Source: Malus domestica (taxonomy: Eukaryota; Streptophyta; Magnoliopsida; Rosales; Rosaceae). Taken from it: a DNA stretch of 64,000 nt. The position numbers were made by a program, and so were the translations under genes. Below the pieces are notes generated by a model. The model was not told the DNA's origin, did not search any database, and saw only the letters and a program-made list of their open reading frames with translations. Of the stretch, positions 32,672-42,967 are shown piece after piece; the stretch's first letter is position 1, and each line of letters begins with the position of its first letter. The DNA is taken from positions 7,201,501 to 7,265,500 of the forward strand of contig NC_091665.1 of NCBI RefSeq assembly GCF_042453785.1, given 5' to 3'.

Positions 32672-35600
32672 ATGGCGAACGAGAAAGTGAACAGGAAACT
32701 GAACGGAGAAGAAAATGAAGAAGAAGAGGAGCCGAAAATCCCCGTCTTCACAGTCCTCAAGAACGGAGCCATTCTCAAGAACATCTTTATCGTCAACAAA
32801 TCCCCCCCGCCGCCGCACTCCAAACCCATCTCCGCAGTCCACCGGAAAACCCATGAAGAAATCTTGATCGTTGGCCGACACCCGGACTGCAACATCGTCT
32901 TGACTCACCCCAGCATCAGCAGATTCCACCTCCAAATCCTCTCCGACCCCTTTTCCCAAAAGCTCTCTCTCACCGATTTGTCTTCAGGTAACTATTTATT
33001 TGGCATTTCATTCAATTTTCTTTAATTAAATGAGAAAATCCCAAAATATATGGCTTGTTGGGTTAATTGGGGGTTTTGTTGCAGTACATGGGACTTGGGT
33101 TTCGGACAAGAAGATCGAGCCGGGAGTTCGAGTGGAGCTGAGCGAAGGGGACAGGCTCCAGCTTGGTGGTTCCAGCAGGGTCTACAGCCTGCACTGGATT
33201 CCTATGAGTCGGGCCTATGATTCTGAAACCCCTTTCGTGCCATTCATAGAGCACGAAGATGATGAAAGTGCAGAACAAGTAGTGGACCAGGTAAGAAATT
33301 ATGTAGCTTGTTTATTTTGGACATGAATTTGAGGTATGCCTAAAAGATTGTTGGTTGAATTGTTCTTGATTATGTTCTTAATTTCATACATCTTTGAATT
33401 ATTACGAATTGAATTGAATGGATAGTGTGGAATGCCCAAAAGAAAAGATTGTTTCTTGAATGGTTTTTCATTCTGCTGTTTGTTCAATCTGTTTCGTATT
33501 TTATCCGAATTGAGTTGAATTGAATAGAATAGGGAATTTCCAGTTGCCAATGACCTTTATACAAATTTTCTTTTGCGTTTTCTATTTGGTTTCGTGCAGT
33601 GGGAGAATTCTTTGTCAGCTGAAAACAAAAAACCTGAATCTCCAGATTCAAATTCAGAGGGTATAGAATCGTCGTTCTCCGATGAAATTGTGGGAGTAAT
33701 TGGGAAGATGGACGTCCCATCAGCACCTCCACTGCCGGAGAATGCCATTTACTCAGTCTGTGATCAAAGTGAAGAAGGTGGTGAGAACTTATCAAAAGGT
33801 AGCGGTGAAGAGAATGAAGTGTCAAGCTTCTGGGCATTTGGAACGGAGTCGGTGAACCTGTTTATGAATATGGAAGAATCTAATCCTAGTCGAAAGGAAA
33901 ACCAGCACCTACAGCCTTACTGTGTCACAGAAGAGGTTTCTGAAAGAGAGAACCCAGAGAATTCCGTTTTTACTGCAGAGGAAGGAGAAGCTTATCATGC
34001 TGTGCATGTGCCTGAGGAAACTGAGAACCAAAGCCAATTGGGAAAAGACCATGGAAAGAATGATCTTTCGCCTCTTGTGACTGGGGAAATCCTCGAGGAG
34101 ACTAAAATTCAGCTAATTGAGAAAGAAAATCTGACCCTGGAATCAAAACCAAACTTGCCAGTCAACCTGAATGCTGAACATTCTACCGGTGAAAAGGAAG
34201 ATGAGGCATATCCTGCTACTCAAGTACCTGAGGAATTTGAGAGCCAAGGCCCTTCGAGAAAATATCAGGGACAGATTGATTGTATATGTCTTTCCTCTGG
34301 ACCTCGGGTGATGGAGAACTCATCCTTGCGGACTGGGGAAGTCCTTGAGGAGGACAAAGATGAACAAATTCCAGAAGAAAACCTGACCCGAGGACCAAAA
34401 CCGAACTTGCTGATTAGCCAAAAGTTTGAACATTTTGATGAAAAGGAAAAGGAAGCTTATGCTGCTGCTTCTGTACCTGAGAAACTTGAGAACCAAAGCC
34501 CATTGGGAAAAGATAATGGACAGACTGATATTTCATGTCTTTTTTCTGGACCTCTTGTGATGGAGAACTTATCATTGCCAATCGGGGAAGTCCTCGGGGA
34601 GACCAAAGATCAGAAAGTTGTAGAAGAAAGCCTGACCCCAGAACCAAGATCCAGCTTGCCCTTTAACCTAAATTTTGAACATTCTGATGAAAAAGAATGT
34701 CTAGTGGATGTGAGTTGTGGAGAATCGGAAAACAAAAGCGTGGCACCAGAAGATCATGAAAAGAGGGATACAAGCATTTCTTCTGCACTTCTTGTGACAG
34801 AATCTGGAAACTCATCTATGTCAGAGATAATGGATGACAAAGAGAGCCAGACCCCACAATCTCTCTTTACTGCAGCAGGACAGCCTGAATCGGAATTCTG
34901 TGAAAGTCCTCCACTGAGATCAGAGAATAAATCAAGTACGAGGATGGGAAGCGTTTGGGCAAGAAGAGGCAAACCTGCTAGTGCTGTAAAGCTTCAAACA
35001 GATAAGAGCAGAGGAAAATCTACAGAGGCTGGGTATGATGATGATATTGAAGAGGACGAGGAGATCTTTACTCCAGACAAGGAAAATTTCACCCCAAATA
35101 CTATTCGACTGAGGTCTTTGAAAAAGAAGGGTACGATAAAAGTTAAGCATTCCAAATCAAGCACATCATCCTCGTCGAAGCTAAATCTAGTCTCCAATAT
35201 CCATCAACAAGAGCTGATTGAATCCCCAGGAAAAGAGAACCAGATAATGAAGGAACTCCAGGAAACAAAATTAGTAGGAAATACTTCTGGAAATCAAGCA
35301 AGGGTGGAGAAAAAGTTGACAGTAACAAAATTAAGAAGAGAAAGGATTCCCTTTCAATCACTAAAAAGCTCCGGAGGCAAGAACATATCAGAAGACTCGG
35401 TCCCTAACACAGAGACAAAAAGCAGCATATCTTTCAGTTCTACTAAAAATAAGGAGGTCGCCAATGCACACTCTGTAAGTTGGTCAATACTCGGTTAAAT
35501 TTTTCATAAATTTATTCCCACAGCTCTAACTTTCTTCCATGAATTTATTTCCATGGCTGTAACTAGCTTTATCGAGCATAGACATGTAACTCAAAGTTAA

Positions 35601-36560
35601 TTTTCAGAATAAATCTGTTGGAGAAGGAAAGAGGAGCTGGACTATGGTTGCAGACGCTACTACTCTTCTAGACAAGGAATCAGGGAAGTCATTGCAGTTT
35701 CTACAAGGTCTTAAGGGGACTCAGTTAATCATTCCAAGAATGGGTAATGAAATTTGAATACGTGCATCAGTTTTCTTGCCTGGTCATTTTATTTGCTAAG
35801 TAACATTGTTGCTGATGATTGTTAATGCGCTCGCTTATTGTAAACAGTTATACAGGAACTGGATTGCTTGAAGCAACGTGGCAGCCTTTTCAGAAAGAAA
35901 ACAGAGGCTGAATCGGTTCTGGAATGGATCGAAGAATGTATGGTTAAAACAAATTGGTGGATCCATGTCCAGAGCTCAATGGAAGATGGAAGACTGATTG
36001 CTCCAACCCCTCCTGTTTCTCCGCAGTCTCTATTTAGCGAGAAGAGTTGGTGCTTTCCTTCTGGGACAACGGGCTCATTGACTTTTTCGAGGTGTGGGAG
36101 CACAATGGACCTTGTATCACCCTCCCCAGAAGACCATATCCTAGATTGTGCTCTTTTACATAGAAGGATGAAGAGGAACGATGGACAACTTATCCTTCTC
36201 AGTAATGATGTTACCCTGAAGATCAAAGCCATGGCAGAGGTAATGATGCTACAACTAGTACTTTAACCATTCTTGCGCATAATGCAGGTGTTTTTTTTAA
36301 ACATGATTTTGGTTTTGTTTCAGGGTTTGCTTTGTGAGACAGCTCAAGAATTTCGTGAGAGTCTGGTGAACCCACTTTCTGAGAGGTTTATGTGGCCGGA
36401 CAGTTCTCCCTGTGGGCGTACATGGTCTTACTCCGGCAATGTAGCTTTGAGAGAAAAGTACAATAGCTGTGGCCCTCTGAAGAAGTTGTCAAATGGTGAA
36501 GGTGCAAAGGGCTTGAAGCTCATTCTGCACCACAATTCTCATTACGGGCAGATCCGTTAG
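32672..36560 (+). CDS. PS1: FHA and PIN domain protein, PARALLEL SPINDLE 1 homologue
   Basis: Six exons: 32672-32987, 33085-33290, 33600-35474, 35608-35743, 35848-36239 and 36324-36560. They encode 1053 residues, with GT-AG sites and consistent phase. Residues about 60-135 form an FHA phosphothreonine-binding domain (VGRHPDCNI, SISRFHLQI, HGTWVSD). A long acidic, low-complexity middle (residues about 175-800, one exon) contains repeats of 70-80 residues. Residues about 815-975 form a PIN domain with its acidic positions apparently kept (VADATTLLD, VIQELDCLK, EDHILDCALL, LLSNDVTLKIKA). Arabidopsis PS1 has this architecture and controls spindle orientation in meiosis II; loss gives unreduced pollen. 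The architecture is unusual enough to make the assignment strong. Whether the PIN domain cleaves RNA is unknown. Confidence 0.93.
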
Positions 36561-36982
36561 ATGAACTTAAAAACAGTGTTCATTTCCGTTCTCAACTCAA
36601 GTTGTAATGGTGTTGTTATGTCGAGCAAAATGATGCCGAAGAAGTTGACTTATTTGTGCTTTATCAAGCACTTCAACTTCTTTATTTCAACTGATTTTAT
36701 CAAGAACTTGAGGATTCAAATTGTCCTCATGTGTCGGTTTTTCTGAAAGTAATATGCTATTGATTAAAGAAAGAACAAACTTGTATGCACAAAGGGATAA
36801 GGATCGCCTCATCAAAACCTTGTCGGGGATGTAAGGGATTAGATCAAGAACTTGAGGATTCGAAATCTGTTGTTATGCATCATTACATCATTCAAATAAA
36901 ACGATGCTTTTAAGGAGCTCTGATTCAAATTCTTTATGAAATATACGCGTTACATGTTTGAAGCCTCGAATGAAAGTTTTTG

Positions 36983-37511
36983 TTTTTGTTTTTAAGTACA
37001 TTGATATTTTTACCCTAAAGGGATGGGGAGTTTGGCTAAGCCACACAATGGTAGCCTAATTTGGTATCGAATTCACTACTCACGAGATTTGAACCTTAGA
37101 CCTCTCACTTCTAAGGGGTGGTTTGGGAGTGAGGTGCTTAAAAAAAAAGCACCCATGAAAAAAAACTGTAAGGGTTTTAGGTGTTTGGTAAACTAAAAAA
37201 AAAGGCTTATTTTGAAAGCTGCTGTGAGAATAAGCTGAAATCAAAAGAAAAAGCTGAAGCAGTTATTTGCAGCTTTGGAAAACTGGCTTTTTTTCAAAGC
37301 ACACGGAGCTACCGCGCTCCTTTAATGAAAAGACCAACTATCAGACTGTTTCACTTTTACAAAAAAGTTTACCAAACATTATGCTGATTTATTTCACAAC
37401 CGCTTATTCTCACAGCACAGCCGCTTATTCTCATAGCAGTTTTTTTTCAAAGCACAGCAATACCAAACCAGCCCTAAGTGGAGGAATATCACCAGACCGT
37501 AGTAAGGTGGC
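36983..37511 (-). mobile_element. tRNA-derived SINE, split by a MITE
   Basis: On the minus strand, GGTCTGGTGATATTCCTC (A box-like) and GGTTCAAATCTCGTG (B box-like) are spaced as in a polymerase III promoter once the inserted MITE is removed. The minus-strand 3' end runs into AAAAACAAAAACAAAAAC. Flanks GAAAGTTTTTG (36972-36982) and GAAAGTTCTTG (37512-37522) form an 11-bp target duplication with one mismatch. Without the 360-bp MITE and its TAA duplication, the SINE is about 166 bp. Confidence 0.75.
37115..37474. mobile_element. Tourist-like MITE (PIF/Harbinger), TSD TAA
   Basis: 360 bp with termini GGGGTGGTTTGG and CCAAACCAGCCC, flanked by TAA on both sides (37112-37114, 37475-37477). The TIR and 3-bp TAA duplication are those of PIF/Harbinger MITEs. 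It lies inside the SINE. It contains a GCTTATTCTCA(C/T)AGC repeat and no coding capacity. Confidence 0.85.
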
Positions 37512-37721
37512 GAAAGTTCTTGTTTCTCAAGAGCAAGGGACTGAGACAAATTCAAATTCTGTATGCATTATTATTCAGGATATATGGGATCACCTAAAAC
37601 ATACACAAGCTCCAAACTGGCAAAGAAAACCATTTATTTAAGCTCAAGAATTCATAAACATATGGGATCATCTAAAACTTACAATTCTTATAGGAAATCA
37701 TACACTAGGGGCGAGTCATCA

Positions 37722-39305
37722 TTACTGTCGATGAAGATTGTTGAAATTCGACTCACCTCCTCCAGTTTTGTGAGTGTAATTACAAGACCCTGGCATAAGA
37801 AAAGAGAATGAACTCTCTGTATCCTCAAACGGGGGTCGAGGGAACTCTTGAAACCCATCAAAATTACAGGTTTCAAAATTCAATGGAGAGAAGTAACTGG
37901 TTGGATCATCAATACTTTCTTTCACGTCCATGAGACTTTGAGCTGCACCACCTCCGCCAGGAGCAGTGGAGCTAACACTGAAGCTTATGCTTCCAACTCT
38001 GTTTGACGCTTCACTGCCTTCCCCGTGGTCTGCTGGCCCTAGAGTTCCTTTTGTTTCATCGAGGGGTATGGCAGGAGTGTGGCCTTGAAAAAGGGTAATG
38101 TGCCCAAAAAGCTTGTCTTTCCTTGAGAAGGTGGTGCCACAAGAACAAAGCCACTTGTCTATACCACAATGCTTCTCATGAGTTTTCAGATCCGCAATAA
38201 CAGAGAACTTCTTGGTATTGCATCTGCTGCAAGTGTAACTTTTGTCACAGTGGGTTCTCTTGTAGTGATTCTTGACACACAAAATAGTCTTCAAAGGCTG
38301 AAACTTTTTGTGATCCTTGTTCCGCTTGCAGCCGGCATAAGGGCATGAATACCTTTTGATAAGGGTTGGTTCAGAGCTGGATTCTTTGTTGGGTTTTGCA
38401 AGTGCTGCTGCAGTTTTGTACTCGTCTCCATGACCTCTCATGTGCATCCTTAAATTTGCATCCCGCTTGAATCCCTTTCCGCAAATTGCACAGAAGTGAG
38501 TGTGAGGTGCAAGGATTTCTTCTTTCTCTAACTGTAAAATTTCGTAGCTACCAGGCGGAAGGTTCTCACCTTCATCAGCATCCTCCTCATCTTTGGTTTC
38601 ATGTTCTTCAATATGCTCAGTCCCATAATTACTTATTAGATCAGTCTGGTTGGCCTGATCAGCTAATTTGCTTCCGCTATTAATTTGCATCTTAACACCC
38701 GCATCATTTCCTGCTGCAGAAGGAATAAATGACCCACCAAGCTGCCCAAACTGTCCTGTAGAAGGTAACGTGGTGGAAAGCGTATGCTTCACAGATGGTA
38801 GAAGACTACCTGCTGTCGAGATCAACTGAGCAATTATTGAAGTAAGATCGGCAGTTATGAGCTGCTGTTGCTGAGCCACAAGTTCATCTGGTCGTCCTAG
38901 AACTTGACCTCTCCGGCCAACAATCACATGCACTAAATCCTGAAGCTGATGGATCTTTTGTTCCAGGAATGTGAGATTGTTCAACGTCATTCTTGCATCC
39001 CAGTCTTGGATTTTATTAGGCTGCTGCACCTCATGCATCTTACCACCTTCTTGATCTGGAATTTTTGTATCATTCTTGGAGTTGCAAGTGTATGACATTT
39101 GCGAATCAGAAGGCTGGTGGAATTTCAGGAAGGACGGTTCCATCCTCATTTCATAATCTAAAACAGAGGGCCTTTCCCACTCGCGTTGATGCTGCTGCGA
39201 ATTGAAATTGGTAAAAGATGGATGATCTGAGGAAATCGTATTCGTCACATCATTCCCAGTGGAAGGATTCTCCCAGGTGTCCCATTGCCTTTCTTTAGGA
39301 TCCAT
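37722..39305 (-). CDS. STOP1: C2H2 zinc-finger transcription factor, STOP1 homologue
   Basis: One exon of 527 residues. Four zinc fingers are arranged as in STOP1/ART1: finger 1 at about 271-292 (HFCAICGKGFKRDANLRMHM), a second with the long CPYAGCKRNKDHKKFQPLKT insert at 321-351, a third at 358-380 (YTCSRCNTKKFSVIADLKTH), and a degenerate fourth near 387-408 (WLCSCGTTFSRKDKLFGH). The Gln-rich and acidic region before the fingers is typical. STOP1 is a nuclear factor that switches on genes for proton and aluminium tolerance, including the malate channel ALMT1, and is controlled mainly after transcription. On the minus strand upstream, CATCAG|GTGAGC (near 39330) and CTG|GTGATT (near 39997) could be the ends of a leader intron. 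It converges on PS1. Confidence 0.93.
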   Translation of the reverse strand: MDPKERQWDTWENPSTGNDVTNTISSDHPSFTNFNSQQHQREWERPSVLDYEMRMEPSFLKFHQPSDSQMSYTCNSKNDTKIPDQEGGKMHEVQQPNKIQDWDARMTLNNLTFLEQKIHQLQDLVHVIVGRRGQVLGRPDELVAQQQQLITADLTSIIAQLISTAGSLLPSVKHTLSTTLPSTGQFGQLGGSFIPSAAGNDAGVKMQINSGSKLADQANQTDLISNYGTEHIEEHETKDEEDADEGENLPPGSYEILQLEKEEILAPHTHFCAICGKGFKRDANLRMHMRGHGDEYKTAAALAKPNKESSSEPTLIKRYSCPYAGCKRNKDHKKFQPLKTILCVKNHYKRTHCDKSYTCSRCNTKKFSVIADLKTHEKHCGIDKWLCSCGTTFSRKDKLFGHITLFQGHTPAIPLDETKGTLGPADHGEGSEASNRVGSISFSVSSTAPGGGGAAQSLMDVKESIDDPTSYFSPLNFETCNFDGFQEFPRPPFEDTESSFSFLMPGSCNYTHKTGGGESNFNNLHRQ

Positions 39306-41660
39306 TTCTCAATTTATATGCTCACCTGATGTACCAAAATCCAACACCAATCCAACTTAATATACGAGACAAGAGAATCGTCATTGTAAATCAAAGCAAC
39401 CGCAAACAGAAATGAATCATCCAATTAAGATACAGCTGCACGACAAGCAACCGAAAATCTGAACAAATTCAATACCCAGTTTCCCCTCTGATGCTACTTT
39501 TAAGAAAACTATCATCTTCCTCACCAAATTATTCATGAAATGATTCAAAAAATAAAATAACTTTCAGCATAAACTGTAAACATCCTCATAGGGTAACAAT
39601 TCTCAGAGTTAAATCATTAATCCCTACCGATTTCCCATCCAGAATTCAACTTAGTTTTCCAAAAACAATTTAGATTGATTGATTAGGAGCTTTATGTGCA
39701 TATTAAATAACTTTAATGACACACTTATTGCTAATTAACAATTAAGAAACCCAAAATCTCAATTCAAGATAGCTCAAGCTGAATTATTTTCACTAAACCT
39801 AAGTAAGAAACCCAAAATCCCATCAAATATCATTCATAATTCCCAAAAGCAGCACAATCCATTTCAGTTAAACAAAACAGATTACTTAAGATCCTACCAC
39901 ATACAAAAAATAAAATCAAAAGATCAAAAATAAAAAATAAAATATAAATATATACACACACACATATGAGAACCCTAGAAAGGGAGGTAAGAAAATCACC
40001 AGATTGTAGAGTGCTTGTGCTTGTATGCTCTTGTGTCTCCTCTCCTTCTTCTCCCCTCAGTTGGCTGTTAAATTTATTTACTTGTTTGAGCTCAGCTGCA
40101 TCTATATATATACATATACATTTCTATCTGTAGATATATATATCAGCAATCTCTGTGTTTGTTTGTTTTTTTCCAAATCTCAGCAATCTCTGCCTTACAA
40201 TTTACAGTCTACACAGTGGGCTCTTAGTCAACCCCATCAATCAGACCGTTCATGGCTGTGATCAGATCTTGATTAGTTCTGTACGGTCGGGATTTCTCAC
40301 ATAAAGAGACGAAGTCTGGAGTCTGATTGGAGATGTGAGGGTCCCCCTGAACTCGGGACGACTCTTTCCGTGTCTAATTATTTCTTTAGAATTTGTGGGC
40401 GATGCAATTTCAATTCGACTTGGTTTGGTTTAGTGTGCGTTATTTGACTCGTATCATAAAAAAATTTAAAAATAATAAATCGTTTTCCAACTTGTTATTT
40501 ATAATAAATACATTTGAAATTATTATTAAATCGTAATTATGAACAAGAAAATTACATTCGTTCAGACGTTAAGAGTTATGGTTTATTAAGTGTTTAAGCA
40601 TTTTAAATGGGAAATGCAAAATGTTTTGAAATGAAAAGTTTACACAGTGGACGAAAAAACAAAATGTAAATTATTCATCTTTACTAGAAGATGTAAATAA
40701 AGATGTCTATTTCCATTTTATTTTTTTATGTTTTTAGGAAATTATCCGTTAGATTCCTAATCTACATATTTCTCATAATAACCCATATTTATATTTTCTA
40801 AAAAGGTAAATATGGGACTGTTACATCTCAAATGTAGACAGTGTTATAAAATAAGAAAAAGATGAATAAAATATGCGATTAGAACGAGTGGAGTGGTGGA
40901 GGTTTACTACAAAGTAAAGTAATGGAGGAGGAATGTGCGCCAACGTTTCTTCTCGGAAGGGGAAGGTGCCTTAGTTTCTTCTAGGAACATGGTCAGCATG
41001 TACAACTCTCCAATCCCCATGAGATATGACCTGACTTGGACATGTGTTGCCTGTCCAGATGACTACTCCAATTTAGCATTTGTTAAACGGTTTGATTTGG
41101 TTCAGTTTTAATGTCACTCCATGGACCTCATCTAAATGCGTTATCTTGCCTTAATAGTGTTTTTTTTTTTTTTTTTTGAATGAGAGATTTCGTAGTGCCA
41201 AAGTTAGTAAAGTGCACTACATGAGTATTATAAAGTCACTAAATAAAGTAGAGAAATGATGACCTTTAGTATTACAGTACAGTGGTATTTCTTTTTACTT
41301 GTAAGCAAAAGCTCTTAGATCGATTCTCAAGCAAATGTGAATTTGATCCACATTATTGTGGCTGACCTATTGTAAGGCTTGATCCACTTCCACTCCCTCT
41401 TAGTGTAGATAATATCGTTTGTTCAAAAAAAAAAAAGTGGGACTCTCCATAGACTCTTTGTCGCCTCATGTTTTTAGCACAATATTTTGTAATGTTGACA
41501 CGATAATTAATATTAAACTGTAAGGTGGCAGATAGTTTATCGAGGTCCTACTTTTGAGAGAGTCCCTTTTAGTATTTCTCAATAAAGTTTTTTCAAATGA
41601 CTTATTACTTCATTACAAATTCATGCATGGCATCTAGTAGCCTCAAATCTCTTTATCTAA
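39306..41660. other. STOP1 leader/promoter and intergenic DNA
   Basis: 39306-40050 probably holds the STOP1 5' leader and intron, followed by a TA-rich core promoter near 40100-40145. Beyond that the DNA is AT-rich. A SINE-like element lies at 41265-41436; nothing else is recognised. Confidence 0.5.
41265..41436 (+). mobile_element. Probable tRNA-derived SINE
   Basis: CAGTGGTATTTCTTTT resembles an A box and TTAGATCGATTCTCA a weak B box. The element ends TAATATCGTTTGTTC and then poly(A), a tail I associate with rosaceous SINEs. The target duplication is not clear, so the left edge is approximate. Confidence 0.5.
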
Positions 41661-42489
41661 GAGCAGCTCCAGTGGGAGCTATAACTCGGGGGACAGTGGG
41701 TTGAACAGTGCCATAGAGCCCGACGGGAGAGGTCCAGCGTGTGGCAGCCAGAGGGACAGGCCCAGCCCGAGGGAGAGGCCTGGCAACTCGTGCCAGCCTG
41801 AGAGCCCGAGTGGGTGTGACGTCAGGGCGACGTCACCCGCTTTTTTTAGGCGGACGGTATGGATCCTCTGTATTTCTGGGAAGTTGCAGAAGACGAAGAA
41901 GAAGATGAAGATTTAGAAGAAGTAGTGGGAGTCATCCACGACATCGGAGCCCGATCCTGTGCATCAGTGGGAACATAGATGGGTTTTACTTTATTTTTCT
42001 TCAACTTTTGTTTATGACCATTGGTGAAAAATGGAGTTCAGATATTATAATCAGAGCTAGCTTTTGGAGGAGACTGAGTTTTTACCTGCAGATGGATGAG
42101 TTTTGGACTATTGGCCCTGGATCTGTGAAGCTTGGGTGTTGGTGCATTTCTTTTGTTGTGGAACCGAGAGTCATCGCAGAGAAGAAGAAGGAAATCTGTA
42201 GAGAAAAGGAAGGAGGAATATATAATATTAATATAATTAATAATATAATATTAATTTATACAAAGTAAATAATATAATATTAATTTATACAAAGTAAATA
42301 ATATAATATTAATTATAAATAAAATAATAATAATATTTTATTATCAATTGCCAGGGCTATTCACAGCAGGGGTGGAGATGCAAAAGACAATTGCCACGGT
42401 AATTACTGTTCATTAAGGGTAGTTACTGTTCACTGGGTGGATTATATAGTGAATAGCCTGGGGGAAGGGCTCCTACACTGGAGTTGCTC
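41661..42489. mobile_element. Non-autonomous PIF/Harbinger-like element, TSD TAA
   Basis: The 829-bp block has ends GAGCAGCTCCAGTG and CACTGGAGTTGCTC, flanked by TAA (41658-41660, 42490-42492). The left half is unusually G+C-rich; the right half contains a roughly 30-bp AT repeat (AATATAATATTAATTTATAC, about 42230-42320). No transposase is encoded. Confidence 0.8.
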
Positions 42490-42967
42490 TAATTGTTATT
42501 GATATAGAGACATTAAGAGGAGAGATTTAGACTAAATGACACAATGTGTCAACCATAATTAGGCATCGAACTCTTCATTCGTATGAGACAATGCTAATAC
42601 TCTTACTTACAAATAAAGACAAATGTGCTAATACTCTTACTTACAAATAAAGACAAATATTACTAAACCGCACTATAAATGACTCAGTATCCAATAATTT
42701 ATAGTGCATTTTTTACAATTTACTCATCCAAACATGATGTGGGTGGGGGGTTACCCCAGCTGCCCACCAAAACTAGTTCAAAGTCCAGACCGTGCCGTGC
42801 CCACTTTAAACGGGCCGGAGTTGGGCTTGATTCGGCCTGACCCGACCCATTTTACTGAAATTTCAATTCGGGCGGCATTTGCACTGCATTGTTTAATTTG
42901 ATTGAACGTGAATTTCGACGCCGTTATCTTTTATCCGCAGGAGGAGGAGGTAGAGGCCGCCGGAGCT
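42490..42967. other. Upstream region of the methyltransferase gene
   Basis: A 38-bp unit (about ACAAATGTGCTAATACTCTTACTTACAAATAAAG) is nearly duplicated at 42590-42660. The rest is probable promoter and leader, with no separate gene. Confidence 0.5.

Noticed and set aside
34216-35361. Several minus-strand frames opposite PS1 exon 3
   Set aside because: They are shadows of the acidic, repeat-bearing coding exon and lack independent support.
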